Origin: an uncultured bacterium
GTDB lineage: Bacteria > Acidobacteriota > Aminicenantia > Aminicenantales > CALLJL01
Reading direction: 5' to 3'
Assembly (NCBI GenBank): GCA_938092135.1
Contig: CALLJL010000008.1
Location: 217,501-281,500, forward strand
Length of the DNA: 64,000 nucleotides
In this document: in pieces, positions 45,031 to 57,332 of the stretch
Layout: every line of letters starts with the position of its first letter
Position numbering within the stretch: position 1 is the stretch's first letter
Translations under genes and position numbers: made by a program
The notes under the pieces: model-generated
What the model saw: only the letters and a program-made list of their open reading frames with translations
What the model was told of the DNA's origin: nothing
The model's database searches: none

Positions 45031-45408
45031 ATGCCTGCCAAAAAAATTTTAATTATTGATGATGATCGGGTTTTTCTTCAAATTATGGGCCGGAAAATAG
45101 CGGCGGCCGGTTATGAAGTCTTAACCGCTGTCGATGGCGTTCAGGGTATAACCTTGGCCATCAAAGAGCAACCTCACCTAATCATCCTCGACATCCGCTT
45201 CCCGGCTGGCGGTGGTTTGGAGACGTTAAAAAAGCTTAGACTTTCAGCTAAAACTTGCAGTATTCCGGTTATTATAAGCACTTGCCTTGATGACCCTGAG
45301 ATGAAGAAGATTATTGCCAGCTATGATGTTGTCGATTATCTGGTCAAGCCCATAGACCCAGATATCATTATCCAAAAAATTAATGATACTCTGAAAAGCC
45401 TCTTTTAA
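45031..45408 (+). CDS. Single-domain response regulator
   Basis: About 125 residues from ATG 45031. A complete CheY-like receiver: acidic D10, D11, D12, phosphoacceptor D54 in IILDIRF, a Ser/Thr in ISTCL and the conserved Lys in LVKPID. No output domain, so it acts through contacts with other proteins, perhaps in motility or a phosphorelay. The frame is open further upstream to 44992, but the ATG at 45031 gives the normal receiver start. It is monocistronic; no kinase is nearby. Confidence 0.88.
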   Translation: MPAKKILIIDDDRVFLQIMGRKIAAAGYEVLTAVDGVQGITLAIKEQPHLIILDIRFPAGGGLETLKKLRLSAKTCSIPVIISTCLDDPEMKKIIASYDVVDYLVKPIDPDIIIQKINDTLKSLF

Positions 45409-45615
45409 TATCTCAGCTTCGTTGAAATGAATATGAGCATTTTTTAATAGAAAAACAATATTTTGAATTAAAGCTTTTTAAAGCAAATTATGGCCAAAAT
45501 AAGATCGCTCTTTATAAATAAAATTCTGGATCTTATAAGGTCTCTACCAAGCCTTCTCTTATGATCGAAAAAAGTTCAAATATATAACGATTAGGTTGGC
45601 AATTTTCATTGGCGA

Positions 45616-46098
45616 TTAGCTTGATATTTTTTTTATTATTCCGGTGGTAGATAAACCATTAATATAGGGAATTAAAATGACTCGGCCGCCTGATTCCTCG
45701 ACATCTTTACGACCGACAATTTGATCTGGTGGCCAATCGCCTCCTTTCACCAAAATGTCAGGCCGAAGAAGCGAGATAATTTTTTGAGGGGTATCTTGAG
45801 GGAAAACGGTAAGAATATCAATAAATTCGATCGCAGACAGAATCTCCAGCCTTTCTTTAAGCGGAAAGACTGGCCTTTCCGGCCCCTTTAATCGACGCAG
45901 GGAAGCATCAGAATTGATAGCGACCATAAGGATATCACCGAGCTTTTTGGCTTCTTTAAAAAGCCAAACATGGCCGGCATGAAGCAAATCAAAACAGCCG
46001 TTAGTGAAGATAACTTTTTTTCCCTGTCGCCGCCATTTTTCCCGCAAAAGGCTTAATTGTTTCCAATCAAGGATAATTTTTGCGCCCTTTTTTGACAT
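45616..46098 (-). CDS. rfaE2: D-glycero-beta-D-manno-heptose 1-phosphate adenylyltransferase
   Basis: 160 residues, equal to the adenylyltransferase half of HldE. It turns heptose 1-phosphate and ATP into ADP-heptose, the donor for LPS core heptose. Nucleotidyltransferase motifs are clear: TNGCFDLLHAGH (HxGH at H40-H43), AINSDASLRRLKGPERPV, and a C-terminal INGLSTTGIIKKI. As a stand-alone protein it is RfaE2; the kinase RfaE1 is not here. It pairs with the GT9 gene at 20 kb. Confidence 0.95.
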   Translation of the reverse strand: MSKKGAKIILDWKQLSLLREKWRRQGKKVIFTNGCFDLLHAGHVWLFKEAKKLGDILMVAINSDASLRRLKGPERPVFPLKERLEILSAIEFIDILTVFPQDTPQKIISLLRPDILVKGGDWPPDQIVGRKDVEESGGRVILIPYINGLSTTGIIKKISS

Positions 46099-46331
46099 AA
46101 CTATCAGCCACTAGACATTTAGTTTTCTAAATCAATTAAAAAATTTTGCCTATAATCAAAAGATTTTTCAATTAGTCTTTTCAGTTTCGGAAAACTGCCG
46201 CTAATCGAGTTTCCAATGAGTTAAATTTGATTTATAGAGAATAAAGAATTTTACCCATCCTTTATATTTTAACATCTATTGCCAATCGATTATAAAAAAT
46301 TCATTAACCGCTAATTCTAAATTTTTGTTAA

Positions 46332-47771
46332 TTATTGGTTAGCCTTGCCAGCCACGGCTTTGACTTCGGGCGGTTTAAGCTTTATGTTATCTGTAACCTC
46401 CCAGGTGTGTGGCAGGCGAGTTATTCCTTCATCCCGGTGGGTAGAAGTCACCAGGAAGCTATAGAGATTGCGGTGATAATCATAGGGATAGCCGTCTCGT
46501 TTGTGGGTGGCCACATCTAAATAATAAGTTCCATTTATCAGATTAAGTTTTTCAATGCGACAAACAACCTTGCCCTCGCCTTCAATTGAAATGGGAGTAT
46601 AATCCTCAAGATGGGTATTAGTCCCGTAAACATAAATTCCTTGGGAATTGAAAATACCGATGCCAAAAACAAAATCTTCAATCCTAGAATAGGCTACAAC
46701 CTCCATTTCAATAAGCATACCTTCTTCGGGCGAGAACACATGTTTGGCCTGACCCTGAAGATTCTTAAGAGTAACACGAGTAATCTCAATTTCCCTCTTT
46801 CCCCAGCGCTGCTCACGGCGCTCCTCTTCCTTCCTTACCTCTTCTTCTCGCTTTTTTTCTTTACCTTTTTCCACCTCTAACTTCTCAGTTTCTCGCGAGG
46901 TCAGCGCCTCGCCCCGCAATTCAATCGCCTGCCTTCTTTCCTCTCTATCCTGAAGCTCTTCCTTTTTTCTTATTTCCGCCTGACGCCTCAGTTCTTCCTG
47001 GCGCCGTTCAAACTCTCGTTCCTGTCTTTCCATCACATCCTGTAAATAAGCATCCACTACCCGGCTGGGATCTCCTATGGTCATAATTTTCCCGGCCTTC
47101 AGCCAAGCCACGCGATCACAGATTTTCTTCACTGTAGCCAAGTCATGGCTGACAAAGAGAATTGTCTTTTTGCGTCGTCGGAAATCGTCTATTCGGTCAA
47201 GACACTTGGGGACGAAGGCAGCATCGCCCACAGCCAGAACTTCATCCACCAGCAAAATATCAGGATTAACATTAATGGCAATGGAAAAGCCAAGGCGCAT
47301 GTACATCCCTGAAGAATAAGTTTTTACAGGAGCATCAATAAAATCCTCAAGTTCAGCAAAGCGAACAATCTCGTTAAATTTTTCCTGAATTTCCTTTTTA
47401 GAAAGACCAAGCATTATGCCATTGATGAAAATATTTTCGCGGCCGGAAATTTCCGGGTGGAAGCCAGCTCCTAGTTCAATCAGAGCCGAAATTTTGCCCT
47501 GGGTCTTCACGGTTCCCGAAGTGGGCTTAGTAATCCCGGCAATTATTTTGAGCAAGGTGCTTTTGCCCGAGCCATTCTCACCAATAATCCCAAAGGTTTC
47601 TCCTTTTCTTACCTTAAAGGTAACGCCATCGAGGGCGGTAACGAGTTCGTCAGGTTTTAGAGCGCGAAACAAATCACCTTTAAGTAGGGCACTTTTAAAG
47701 GTCTGAAAGCGGTGACGGGCCGAATATTTCTGGTAAATTCGAGTAACATTATCAACTTCAATGGCATACAA
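46332..47771 (-). CDS. wzt: Polysaccharide ABC exporter ATPase with glycan-binding C-terminal domain (Wzt)
   Basis: 479 residues. ATPase part: Walker A GENGSGKST (64-72), signature YSSGM (152-156), Walker B ILLVDE (172-177), H-loop SHD. Residues about 335-479 form a beta-sandwich like the Wzt carbohydrate-binding domain, which checks the capped chain before export. Between them (about 246-335) is a very long Glu/Arg/Lys-rich helix. Wzt proteins usually have a shorter linker. It is next to Wzm, separated by two bases; together they would move an undecaprenyl-linked O-polysaccharide across the inner membrane. Confidence 0.92.
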   Translation of the reverse strand: MYAIEVDNVTRIYQKYSARHRFQTFKSALLKGDLFRALKPDELVTALDGVTFKVRKGETFGIIGENGSGKSTLLKIIAGITKPTSGTVKTQGKISALIELGAGFHPEISGRENIFINGIMLGLSKKEIQEKFNEIVRFAELEDFIDAPVKTYSSGMYMRLGFSIAINVNPDILLVDEVLAVGDAAFVPKCLDRIDDFRRRKKTILFVSHDLATVKKICDRVAWLKAGKIMTIGDPSRVVDAYLQDVMERQEREFERRQEELRRQAEIRKKEELQDREERRQAIELRGEALTSRETEKLEVEKGKEKKREEEVRKEEERREQRWGKREIEITRVTLKNLQGQAKHVFSPEEGMLIEMEVVAYSRIEDFVFGIGIFNSQGIYVYGTNTHLEDYTPISIEGEGKVVCRIEKLNLINGTYYLDVATHKRDGYPYDYHRNLYSFLVTSTHRDEGITRLPHTWEVTDNIKLKPPEVKAVAGKANQ

Positions 47772-47773
47772 CT

Positions 47774-48592
47774 TTATACCTCCTCCGGGAAAGAATCCCT
47801 GAGTCGGTCAAAAATATAATAACCGATAATAAATAAAATGATGGCCACGCCAAAGGTAACACTTAACCTTTTCCAGGGAAGAAGCCGGCCATAGAAAACG
47901 CTGTATTGATAGCCCTGCATAATATGGGTCATAGGATTAAGATTAAGGAAAATTTTTAAAGCTCGCGACTTGGCAATGGTTTCAAAAGTCATGGGATAAA
48001 CAATAGGCGTAGCAAAAAACCAGAAAGTCAACAAATTAGCCAGAATATCCTTGATGTCCCGGAAATGGACAGTTAATGACGAAATAAGCAGGCCAAACCC
48101 CAGAGTAAAAATATATTGAACAAGCATTACCAGAGGCAGGAAAAGAAGATAAATTGTCCAGGACTTTCCAAAGATAAGAACAAATAGAAGTAAAATGGGC
48201 AGACCAAAAAGAAAATGGATAAAATTGCTGGTAACAACAACAATGGGTAAAACTTCAGCTGGGAAAAGAATTTTTTTAATAAGATTGCCATGGATCATTA
48301 GAACATTGGCTGATTCCAGGGAAGAGGAAGAAAACCAGGTCCAGGGTAAAACACCACTGAAAAGGAAAAGGGCGTAATACCAAGGTGAGCCGCCAATTGA
48401 GGGATCGCGAGGTTTGATAATATAGCCAAAAACAATCGTGTAGACAATCATGAGAAGCAATGGATTAAAGAAAGACCAGATGAAACCGAGCACTGTCCCT
48501 CGATATCGAGCCTTGAGCTCTCTAACCACCAAGCTCTGAATTAAAACCCGGTAGCGATAGAGATTTTTCAGATTAGTCAATATTTTGAGCAC
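47774..48592 (-). CDS. wzm: Polysaccharide ABC exporter permease (Wzm)
   Basis: About 272 residues with six hydrophobic segments and the ABC-2 family signature near the N-terminus, RELKARYRGTVLGFIW. I prefer the GTG at 48592, which has GGAG eight bases upstream, over the GTG at 48601. It follows the methyltransferase gene with about 20 bases of overlap and precedes Wzt, so the three may be co-transcribed. Function: membrane channel for lipid-linked polysaccharide. No O-antigen biosynthesis cluster is attached, other than the Wzt. Confidence 0.92.
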   Translation of the reverse strand: MLKILTNLKNLYRYRVLIQSLVVRELKARYRGTVLGFIWSFFNPLLLMIVYTIVFGYIIKPRDPSIGGSPWYYALFLFSGVLPWTWFSSSSLESANVLMIHGNLIKKILFPAEVLPIVVVTSNFIHFLFGLPILLLFVLIFGKSWTIYLLFLPLVMLVQYIFTLGFGLLISSLTVHFRDIKDILANLLTFWFFATPIVYPMTFETIAKSRALKIFLNLNPMTHIMQGYQYSVFYGRLLPWKRLSVTFGVAIILFIIGYYIFDRLRDSFPEEV

Positions 48593-49364
48593 AACTATCA
48601 CTCCGCTTCTCGTCTTGGGTTATTTTGGCCTTCGGCCCGGCAAAAATTCTTTTAGCTTCAGCCGTATAATGTCCATCAGGACCGAATAAAATCAGAGCCG
48701 GCATTTCCTTTTTTGGTTTTTCAAGAAAACCTGCCTCCAGAAGAAAAAACCGTGGTGGTCGGTCAACCTTAGATAAAACTAAACGTTCGCGATATATTTT
48801 TAAATCATTTTCGGTCAGTAATTTAATTATTTCTTTATACCGGAAATAAGGATAAATCAGATAACACCGACCATCAAACCTCAGAAGTTCAACTATTTTT
48901 TTGATAACTTCAGGGGCGCTAAGGGCAATTTCGTGGCGGGCAATAGCTCTTTCTTCACAATGGCCAAGCCAGCCGGATTTTAACCTGAAATAAGGAGGAT
49001 TGGTAAAAATGACGTCAAATTTCTTTCCTGGCTCGTAAAGTCTAATGTCATCCTGGACAACTGTTATCTTATCCTCAAGCTGGTTGAGAGCCACATTGCG
49101 CCGGGCAAGGTCGGCCAATGACGGCTGAATTTCAAGACAAATAATGTGTTTAAAAGGCTTTAAACTCAGTAGCAAGGAAATAATACCGCAACCACCACCT
49201 ATTTCCAGGAGCTCTTCATTTTCTTTAGTCTCAATGAAATCGGCAAGAATAGGGGCATCTACCGAAAAGCGATAGCCCCTTCTTTTTTGAAGGACAAGAA
49301 TCTTACCATGATAGAAAGAATCAAAAGTTTCATCTTCCTTCTTCAAAGCGAGCAGATTTTCCAT
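48573..49364 (-). CDS. tRNA1(Val) adenine-N6 methyltransferase-like protein (TrmN6/YfiC type)
   Basis: About 263 residues from ATG 49364; the frame runs back to a TTG at 49451 inside atpC, but the ATG gives the family's usual beginning (DETFDSFYHGKILVLQKRRGY). S-adenosylmethionine site: LLEIGGGCGIISLLLS; catalytic NPPY of N6-adenine methyltransferases; then the RHEIALS segment typical of the group. Family members modify A37 of tRNA-Val. It sits between the ATP synthase genes and Wzm, 35 bases after atpC, so is likely part of the ATP synthase transcript. Confidence 0.85.
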   Translation of the reverse strand: MENLLALKKEDETFDSFYHGKILVLQKRRGYRFSVDAPILADFIETKENEELLEIGGGCGIISLLLSLKPFKHIICLEIQPSLADLARRNVALNQLEDKITVVQDDIRLYEPGKKFDVIFTNPPYFRLKSGWLGHCEERAIARHEIALSAPEVIKKIVELLRFDGRCYLIYPYFRYKEIIKLLTENDLKIYRERLVLSKVDRPPRFFLLEAGFLEKPKKEMPALILFGPDGHYTAEAKRIFAGPKAKITQDEKRSDSCAQNID

Positions 49365-49398
49365 TCCTGCTTGTAGATCGTATTTCTTAATCAAGTTT

Positions 49399-52003
<2,605 letters not shown>

Positions 52004-52215
52004 TGATTAGCTTCTCCTTTTTTTGGGTGAGGTCATTTCTTAACCATTTTTTCATTAAAGCTTTATTTCCAGGGCTTATTCATTTTCCTTCTTATTCATT
52101 CTTAAATTTTTTATTCAATTTTTTGCCAGTTTCTTTCATTTTTTGGCTTAGTTTTTATTTTCTTTCTTTTTAATTTTTTAAGTTTTCCACCTTTCCCGAC
52201 TTAAGAAACTTAAGC
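52004..52215. other. Gap inside the ATP synthase operon
   Basis: 212 bases between atpA and atpG, in an operon whose other junctions are 71 bases or less or overlap. The mRNA sense is very A-rich (T-runs on the + strand). Only very short frames (under 25 codons) occur. No hairpin or promoter is convincing; it may hold an mRNA processing site. Confidence 0.5.
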
Positions 52216-53739
52216 TCATTTTTCAGCAATTTCCTGGCGGAAACGAGCGTTAAATTCGGTAAGGGTGGCGGCAATGGCCGCATCAAGTTCTGGAGTTAAT
52301 TCTTTCTTTTCAGCCAGTTCTCGGAGAATTTCAGGCCTTTCCTGATCTAAAAATTCATACAGCTTTTTTTCATAGAGCCTGATTTTATCCACGGGAAACT
52401 CATCGAGAAAGCCCCGGTTGCCGGCATAAATAATGATGATTTGTTTTTCCACAGGGAGAGGCTGAAATTGATCCTGTTTGAGCACCTCAGTCAGGCGCTT
52501 CCCTCTTTCAAGCTGGGCCTGGCTAGCTCGATCGAGTTCGGTGCCAAATTGGGCAAAAGTGGCCAGCTCACGGTACTGGGCAAGATCGAGCCTTAGCTTG
52601 CCAGCCACCTGTTTCATTGCTTTGATTTGGGCGCTTCCGCCAACCCGAGAAACTGAAATTCCCACATTAATAGCCGGCCGGATGCCTGCATTGAAAAGTT
52701 CCTGTTCCAAATATATTTGCCCATCGGTAATGGAAATGACATTAGTTGGAATATAACCCGAAACATCGCCAGCCTGGGTTTCAATTATGGGTAGCGCAGT
52801 CAGTGAACCCCCGCCTTTTTCATCGTTAAGTTTTGCTGCCCTTTCCAGAAGGCGGGAATGGAGATAGAAAACATCACCTGGATAAGCCTCTCTTCCAGGT
52901 GGCCGCCGCAGAAGCAATGAAATCTCTCGATAGGCAGCTGCATGCTTAGATAGGTCATCATAGATGACAAGAGCGTGCTGACCTCTATCTCGAAAATATT
53001 CACCCATAGCACACCCCGCATAGGGAGCAAGGTATTGTAGCGGTGAAGGATCGCTGGCAGCTGCAACGACGACCACAGTATAATCCATCGCCCCATAATC
53101 TTCGAGAATTTTTATTATCTGGGCTATCGTTGATTGTTTCTGGCCGATAGCCACATAAATACAGATGACATCCTTGTCTTTCTGGTTAATGATAGTATCA
53201 AGAACAATTGCTGTTTTTCCTGTTTGCCGGTCACCGATGATTAGCTCTCGCTGCCCCCGGCCGATCGGAATCATAGCATCAATAGCCTTAATACCGGTTT
53301 GAAGGGGCTCCCTGACTGGAAGCCGGTCAACAACACCCGGCGCTAATCTTTCAATGAACATATAAGTATCAGTGACTATTGGCCCTTTCCCATCAAGGGG
53401 CAATCCTAAGGGATTAACGACCCTTCCAATTAAAGCCGGACCGGCTGGAACCTGCATTATTCTTTTTGTTCGTTTAACAAGATCGCCTTCCTTAACTAGA
53501 TGGCTTTCTCCGAGAAGAACAGCGCCCACACTATCCTCTTCAAGATTAAGAGCGATACCATAAACATCCCGGGGGAAAACAAGGAGCTCGTTGTACATAA
53601 CGCGATCAAGACCATAAATGCGGGCAATACCATCACCCACAGAAATTACCGTACCCACCTCCTGAATATCCACCCCCGCTTCATAGCCCTCAATTTGACG
53701 GCTTATAATTCTCGTGATTTCATCAGCTCTTATTTCCAT
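52216..53739 (-). CDS. atpA: F1 ATP synthase alpha subunit
   Basis: About 507 residues from ATG 53739, with GAGG seven bases upstream (a GTG at 53751 overlapping the atpH stop is the alternative). Walker A GDRQTGKT (169-176), the alpha signature [14 protein letters not shown] and the regulatory-site residues are visible. It forms the catalytic hexamer with beta. Followed by the 212-base gap and atpG. Confidence 0.98.
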   Translation of the reverse strand: MEIRADEITRIISRQIEGYEAGVDIQEVGTVISVGDGIARIYGLDRVMYNELLVFPRDVYGIALNLEEDSVGAVLLGESHLVKEGDLVKRTKRIMQVPAGPALIGRVVNPLGLPLDGKGPIVTDTYMFIERLAPGVVDRLPVREPLQTGIKAIDAMIPIGRGQRELIIGDRQTGKTAIVLDTIINQKDKDVICIYVAIGQKQSTIAQIIKILEDYGAMDYTVVVVAAASDPSPLQYLAPYAGCAMGEYFRDRGQHALVIYDDLSKHAAAYREISLLLRRPPGREAYPGDVFYLHSRLLERAAKLNDEKGGGSLTALPIIETQAGDVSGYIPTNVISITDGQIYLEQELFNAGIRPAINVGISVSRVGGSAQIKAMKQVAGKLRLDLAQYRELATFAQFGTELDRASQAQLERGKRLTEVLKQDQFQPLPVEKQIIIIYAGNRGFLDEFPVDKIRLYEKKLYEFLDQERPEILRELAEKKELTPELDAAIAATLTEFNARFRQEIAEK

Positions 53740-53747
53740 GGTCAACC

Positions 53748-54290
53748 TCACCCTTCACTTAAAATTTCTTTAATTTTATTGAGCTGGCCCTTGATCGAAG
53801 CATCATAAACCACATTCCCTTTTCTTATTCTAATTCCGGCCAGGATTTCTGGATCAACCACTAAGTCAAGATGAACAGGAGCAGCTTCTAATTCGGCCAA
53901 CTTTTCTCTTAGGGAATCAACCTCCTCTTTTTCCAATGGTACAGCTGACCTGACCTCAAAAATAGCCACACCTTTCTCTTCCATCCAGGCATAGGGCAAA
54001 TAGGCCACAATATCGTTAAGAAAATTCATCCGATGATGCTCATTGAGCAGAAGCAAGAAACGCCTGACTTTGGGCAGAAGGTTAAGATTATTAATAATTT
54101 CCTCAATAATAATTTTCTTTTTGGTCTTAGGAATAAAAGGATTTTCTATCAAGGACTTAAGCTCTCGGTGGCTCATAAAAAGATGGTTTATTTCTTTTAA
54201 TTCAGCGAGAATTGATTCCCATTCATCTTTCTCGCGACAGGCAGCCACGAGACCTTGGGCATAGCGTTTAACCAGTGCTTGGACTTTCAT
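53748..54290 (-). CDS. atpH: ATP synthase delta subunit (OSCP)
   Basis: 180 residues. Links F1 to the b/b' stalk. N-terminal [10 protein letters not shown] and C-terminal [26 protein letters not shown] are the family's signatures. It overlaps atpF by 23 bases and touches atpA, so is translated as part of the same unit. Confidence 0.95.
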   Translation of the reverse strand: MKVQALVKRYAQGLVAACREKDEWESILAELKEINHLFMSHRELKSLIENPFIPKTKKKIIIEEIINNLNLLPKVRRFLLLLNEHHRMNFLNDIVAYLPYAWMEEKGVAIFEVRSAVPLEKEEVDSLREKLAELEAAPVHLDLVVDPEILAGIRIRKGNVVYDASIKGQLNKIKEILSEG

Positions 54291-54867
54291 TGAGCTTAGC
54301 CAACCTTTCTATCGACCGACGGATAAGACGCCGGTGCAATTCAGGAGTTAATTTTTGCTTTATTCTCGTCTCAGCTAAAGCTGTAGCTAAGCTGGCGGCG
54401 TAGGCTTTAAGCTCTCTCAAAGCTGCTTTGCGGAGAGCTTCAATTTCTAAGGCTGTCATCTTTTCAATTCGGGCTGCTTCTTCTTTAGCCAGAGAAAGAA
54501 TCCTCTGCTTTTCTCTAAGTCCCTCAGCTTCAGCTTTACTTTTCAAATCATCTATCTCCTGTTCTATTCTTAATAGCCTCTCCTTAACCGACGTCAGCCT
54601 CTGCTCAGCCTCTCTTCTTTCTCGGCTAGTTTCTTCAATAAGCCTAGCGATATTTCGGGTTTTATCAGTAAGCCAACGCCTTAAAGGACGGTAAAGAAAA
54701 TAGCCAAGACCGCCAAAAAGGATCAAAAAATTGACCGTTTTTCCGGCAAAATCAAGCCATGAAGAACCGCCATGGCCAGTTTCTGTTGCCGATGCCCAAA
54801 TAAGAGAAAAAGAGGTCAGATTAAGGGCACCAAACCACAAAAGCCTTGTTGCCCTTTTTATAATCAT
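54268..54867 (-). CDS. atpF: ATP synthase b subunit
   Basis: 199 residues. An N-terminal hydrophobic segment (about 6-24) looks like a cleavable signal or extra helix, then a second membrane segment (FLILFGGLGYFLYRPL) and a long charged helix, the peripheral stalk. The YRPLRRWLTDKT segment after the helix is typical. It overlaps atpH by 23 bases and is 71 bases after the b' gene. Two b-type genes (b and b') occur together, as in photosynthetic bacteria, deltaproteobacteria and acidobacteria. Confidence 0.92.
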   Translation of the reverse strand: MIIKRATRLLWFGALNLTSFSLIWASATETGHGGSSWLDFAGKTVNFLILFGGLGYFLYRPLRRWLTDKTRNIARLIEETSRERREAEQRLTSVKERLLRIEQEIDDLKSKAEAEGLREKQRILSLAKEEAARIEKMTALEIEALRKAALRELKAYAASLATALAETRIKQKLTPELHRRLIRRSIERLAKLNESPSTG

Positions 54868-54938
54868 GGTAATTTGCTCTTTAACTTCACCTTGTTAATC
54901 TTATTTTTAGGCTAAAGACTTTATTTTAGAAAAATTCC

Positions 54939-55355
54939 TCAGTTTAGCAATCTTTCTTCTATTTTTGCGGCTAAAACCTCAACTTCAGCTTCGAGCTGGC
55001 TTTTCAATTCTTGGGTGAGCTGAGTTATTTCTTGTCTGGCCTGAGCTACTTGGCGTCGATATTCAGCTTGCATCTGGCCAATAAGTTCATTTCGGGCTTG
55101 TAAAGCCTCAGCTTCAATAGTCTGACGCCTTGCCAGGGCTTCCTGACGGGCTTGCCTTAATTCCGACTCAAGTCTTTCGACCAGATCGTTTAATTCCTTG
55201 GAGGCTTTTTCCCGGGCAGATTTTTCTTCCGCCAATAGGGAATCTCTCTTTGCCCGAATTTTCTGAACTGGATCAAAAAAGAACTTTTTCAGAAGAAAAA
55301 CTGTTATCCAGACGACAATGAAAACAACAATTAAATTAGCGTTTATCGATAACAC
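54939..55355 (-). CDS. atpF': ATP synthase b' subunit
   Basis: 138 residues, one membrane helix (about 8-26) then a long Glu/Arg/Lys/Gln-rich helix. FFFDPVQKIRAKRDSLL is the b/b' signature. It is the first gene of the atp group. The genes for subunits a and c (atpB, atpE) that precede b in many bacteria are missing, so the proton channel must be encoded elsewhere. Confidence 0.9.
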   Translation of the reverse strand: MLSINANLIVVFIVVWITVFLLKKFFFDPVQKIRAKRDSLLAEEKSAREKASKELNDLVERLESELRQARQEALARRQTIEAEALQARNELIGQMQAEYRRQVAQARQEITQLTQELKSQLEAEVEVLAAKIEERLLN

Positions 55356-55430
55356 TTCTTCTACTCGCTAAATAGATGAAAAAAAATAACATTTCTAATC
55401 TAAAAAAGCAACCCCACCTCACCTTTAATG

Positions 55431-55447
55431 GGGACACATACATTTTT
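55431..55447. repeat. Left arm of a 259-bp inverted-repeat element
   Basis: The 17-mer GGGACACATACATTTTT matches the reverse complement of 55673-55689 at 16 of 17 positions. The arms enclose 225 bases between the atp genes and the GH109-like gene. See the right arm and the finding for interpretation. Confidence 0.6.
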
Positions 55448-55672
55448 AAATATTAGCCAAAACCGGAAGACATGCATTTTAAAATCCTAAACAAATATAA
55501 CATCAACTATAAAGCAACCCCTAGTTATTTTTTCCATTTTTATATTTATTTTCGTCCTTTAATTCCCAAAAATTGCCATTTAAAGAAAAAATGTGTTCAT
55601 CTTTTTGAAAGGGAAAGAGAGTACCAAATAAAATACTTATCTTCCCCCTGTGCCTTTTAGTTTATTTCATGA

Positions 55673-55689
55673 AAAAATGTTTGTGTCCC
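55673..55689. repeat. Right arm of the 259-bp inverted-repeat element
   Basis: The 17-mer AAAAATGTTTGTGTCCC is the inverted partner of 55431-55447 (one mismatch). It ends six bases before the stop codon of the GH109-like gene. The interior has only a small frame (55472-55660), which has no ribosome site and shows no protein pattern, so no transposase is present. Confidence 0.6.
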
Positions 55690-55694
55690 TAATT

Positions 55695-57113
55695 TTATTT
55701 CATGACTTGGAGCTCTCGGGGAATTTTCCAGGCGCCGCGAGTAAAGTCAGGAAAATCAATGGGTTTACTTTTGTTGGCCACGGATTTTTCGCTGAGAGGG
55801 GTAACGACACTCCAGGTAACAGCATCATATACGTCCATATCTAAAGGCTTCCCTTCACGTAAAGCCTGAATAAGGCGATAATCTTCAATAAAATCCATAC
55901 CTCCATGACCGGCCCCCCTGGATTTTTCCTCCAGCTGTTGCCAGATAGGATGATCATATTCTTTATAATTATCCAATTCCTCCCAGCGATGGGATGGACT
56001 TCGACCTTCAATATAAACTCTTTCCGGCCAGCGTTCAAAAATGCCCTTAGTTCCCTGAACTCGATGAATGCGGCTATAAGGACGAGGTGAAGAAGTATCA
56101 TGAATTAAGGTAATAACTTTTCCTTTAGCCGTATAAATTAAGGAAACATTAAGATCGCCAAGGGCGTAGTGACGAGTAGCTTCCGGACTCTTTGGTCCAA
56201 ATTTTTCGGCCGCATAAAGATTAAGGCCCATAGATTTGGAACTCATGGAAACAAGATAGACGAAACGGTCCCCCCGATTGATATCCAAACATTGACTTAC
56301 CGGACCAAGGCCATGGGTGGGATAAAGATTTCCGTTACGGCGAGCGTGATGGTCGGTTCGCCAAAGAGCCTCCCCCTCGCCACTAAAGAGAACATCACGC
56401 AGATCATGGAGATATCCGGCTTCAGCATAAAAAATTTCACCAAGAAGACCTTTTTTAACCATGTTCAGGCACATCATCTCAGGGCGATCATAACAACAGT
56501 TTTCCATCATAATACAATGGCGCTTATATTTTTCGGCTGTTTCGACAAGCTTCCAGCAATCTTCAAGAGTGTAGGCAGCCGGAACTTCGGTCGCTACATG
56601 CTTTCCGGCTTTCATGGCGGCGACGCAAACAGGTACATGCCATTCCCAGGGAGTGGCGGTAAAAACCAAATCGACATCAGACTGTTCGCAGAGACGTAGA
56701 AAATCATAGGGCCCCTTTGAGTAGCCTTTAGGCCGGGGGAAGCCAGCTTCTTCCACCCATTTTTGAATACGGGCCACCTTCTCTTCTACAATGTCACAGA
56801 CGGCGGTAATGATGGCACCTTCAATCTTAAGGAAATTGCGCACATGGGCTGATCCCATACCGCCTACGCCTACCATACCAATTCTAACTGGATCAATGGG
56901 CGGCACTTTGAATTCCATGAGAGGGGCTTGCTCGGAAAAAAGAGAATGGTTGGCCTCTCCTGGGACTTTTTGAGGCAATTCCTTTCCATTCTCTTCGATA
57001 ATATCTTCCCATTTTCCCCTATTCCCCTTAATATCGATTAAGGAACCAAACCCACCTATAAGCCATGATTTAAGAAATTCTCTTCGTCGCCAGCTAATTT
57101 CTTTTTTCCTCAT
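55695..57113 (-). CDS. Tat-exported Gfo/Idh/MocA oxidoreductase, GH109-like
   Basis: 472 residues. A twin-arginine-type N-terminus (SWRRREFLKSW) and a hydrophobic segment are followed by a Rossmann domain with GVGGMG (82-87) and the EVPAA site (176-180, in place of EKP of common family members). A segment with YPTHGLG (264-270) and RGDRFVYLVSMSS strongly resembles GH109 enzymes, which remove alpha-N-acetylgalactosamine by NAD-dependent oxidation at C3. The enzyme probably acts on glycans in the periplasm, carrying its cofactor through Tat. The alpha-GalNAc specificity is inferred from the family and not tested. Confidence 0.85.
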   Translation of the reverse strand: MRKKEISWRRREFLKSWLIGGFGSLIDIKGNRGKWEDIIEENGKELPQKVPGEANHSLFSEQAPLMEFKVPPIDPVRIGMVGVGGMGSAHVRNFLKIEGAIITAVCDIVEEKVARIQKWVEEAGFPRPKGYSKGPYDFLRLCEQSDVDLVFTATPWEWHVPVCVAAMKAGKHVATEVPAAYTLEDCWKLVETAEKYKRHCIMMENCCYDRPEMMCLNMVKKGLLGEIFYAEAGYLHDLRDVLFSGEGEALWRTDHHARRNGNLYPTHGLGPVSQCLDINRGDRFVYLVSMSSKSMGLNLYAAEKFGPKSPEATRHYALGDLNVSLIYTAKGKVITLIHDTSSPRPYSRIHRVQGTKGIFERWPERVYIEGRSPSHRWEELDNYKEYDHPIWQQLEEKSRGAGHGGMDFIEDYRLIQALREGKPLDMDVYDAVTWSVVTPLSEKSVANKSKPIDFPDFTRGAWKIPRELQVMK

Positions 57114-57332
57114 TTTTTTCCTCTTTTTCTCCTTAATAAAAATTTAGCCTTAAATTCAAAAGTATTTTCTCAATTTAATTTTTCAAGGGTAAGATTTTTA
57201 ATTGTCTTTTAAGAAGGCGCCGCATTAAATAATAATTTTCTCCTAAAAAAAGGGAATTTGCCCTCCCAAATTCTAAGTAAGGTCATTTAAGCTCGCTATT
57301 TATAAACGAAATTTAAAAGAGAAACCTTTGCT

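Noticed and set aside
45409-45615. Possible terminator or small RNA between the response regulator and rfaE2
   Set aside because: Only a 5-bp GCTTT/AAAGC dyad was found; too weak.
55472-55660. 62-residue frame inside the inverted-repeat element
   Set aside because: Low-complexity, AT-driven composition, no ribosome site; not a transposase.
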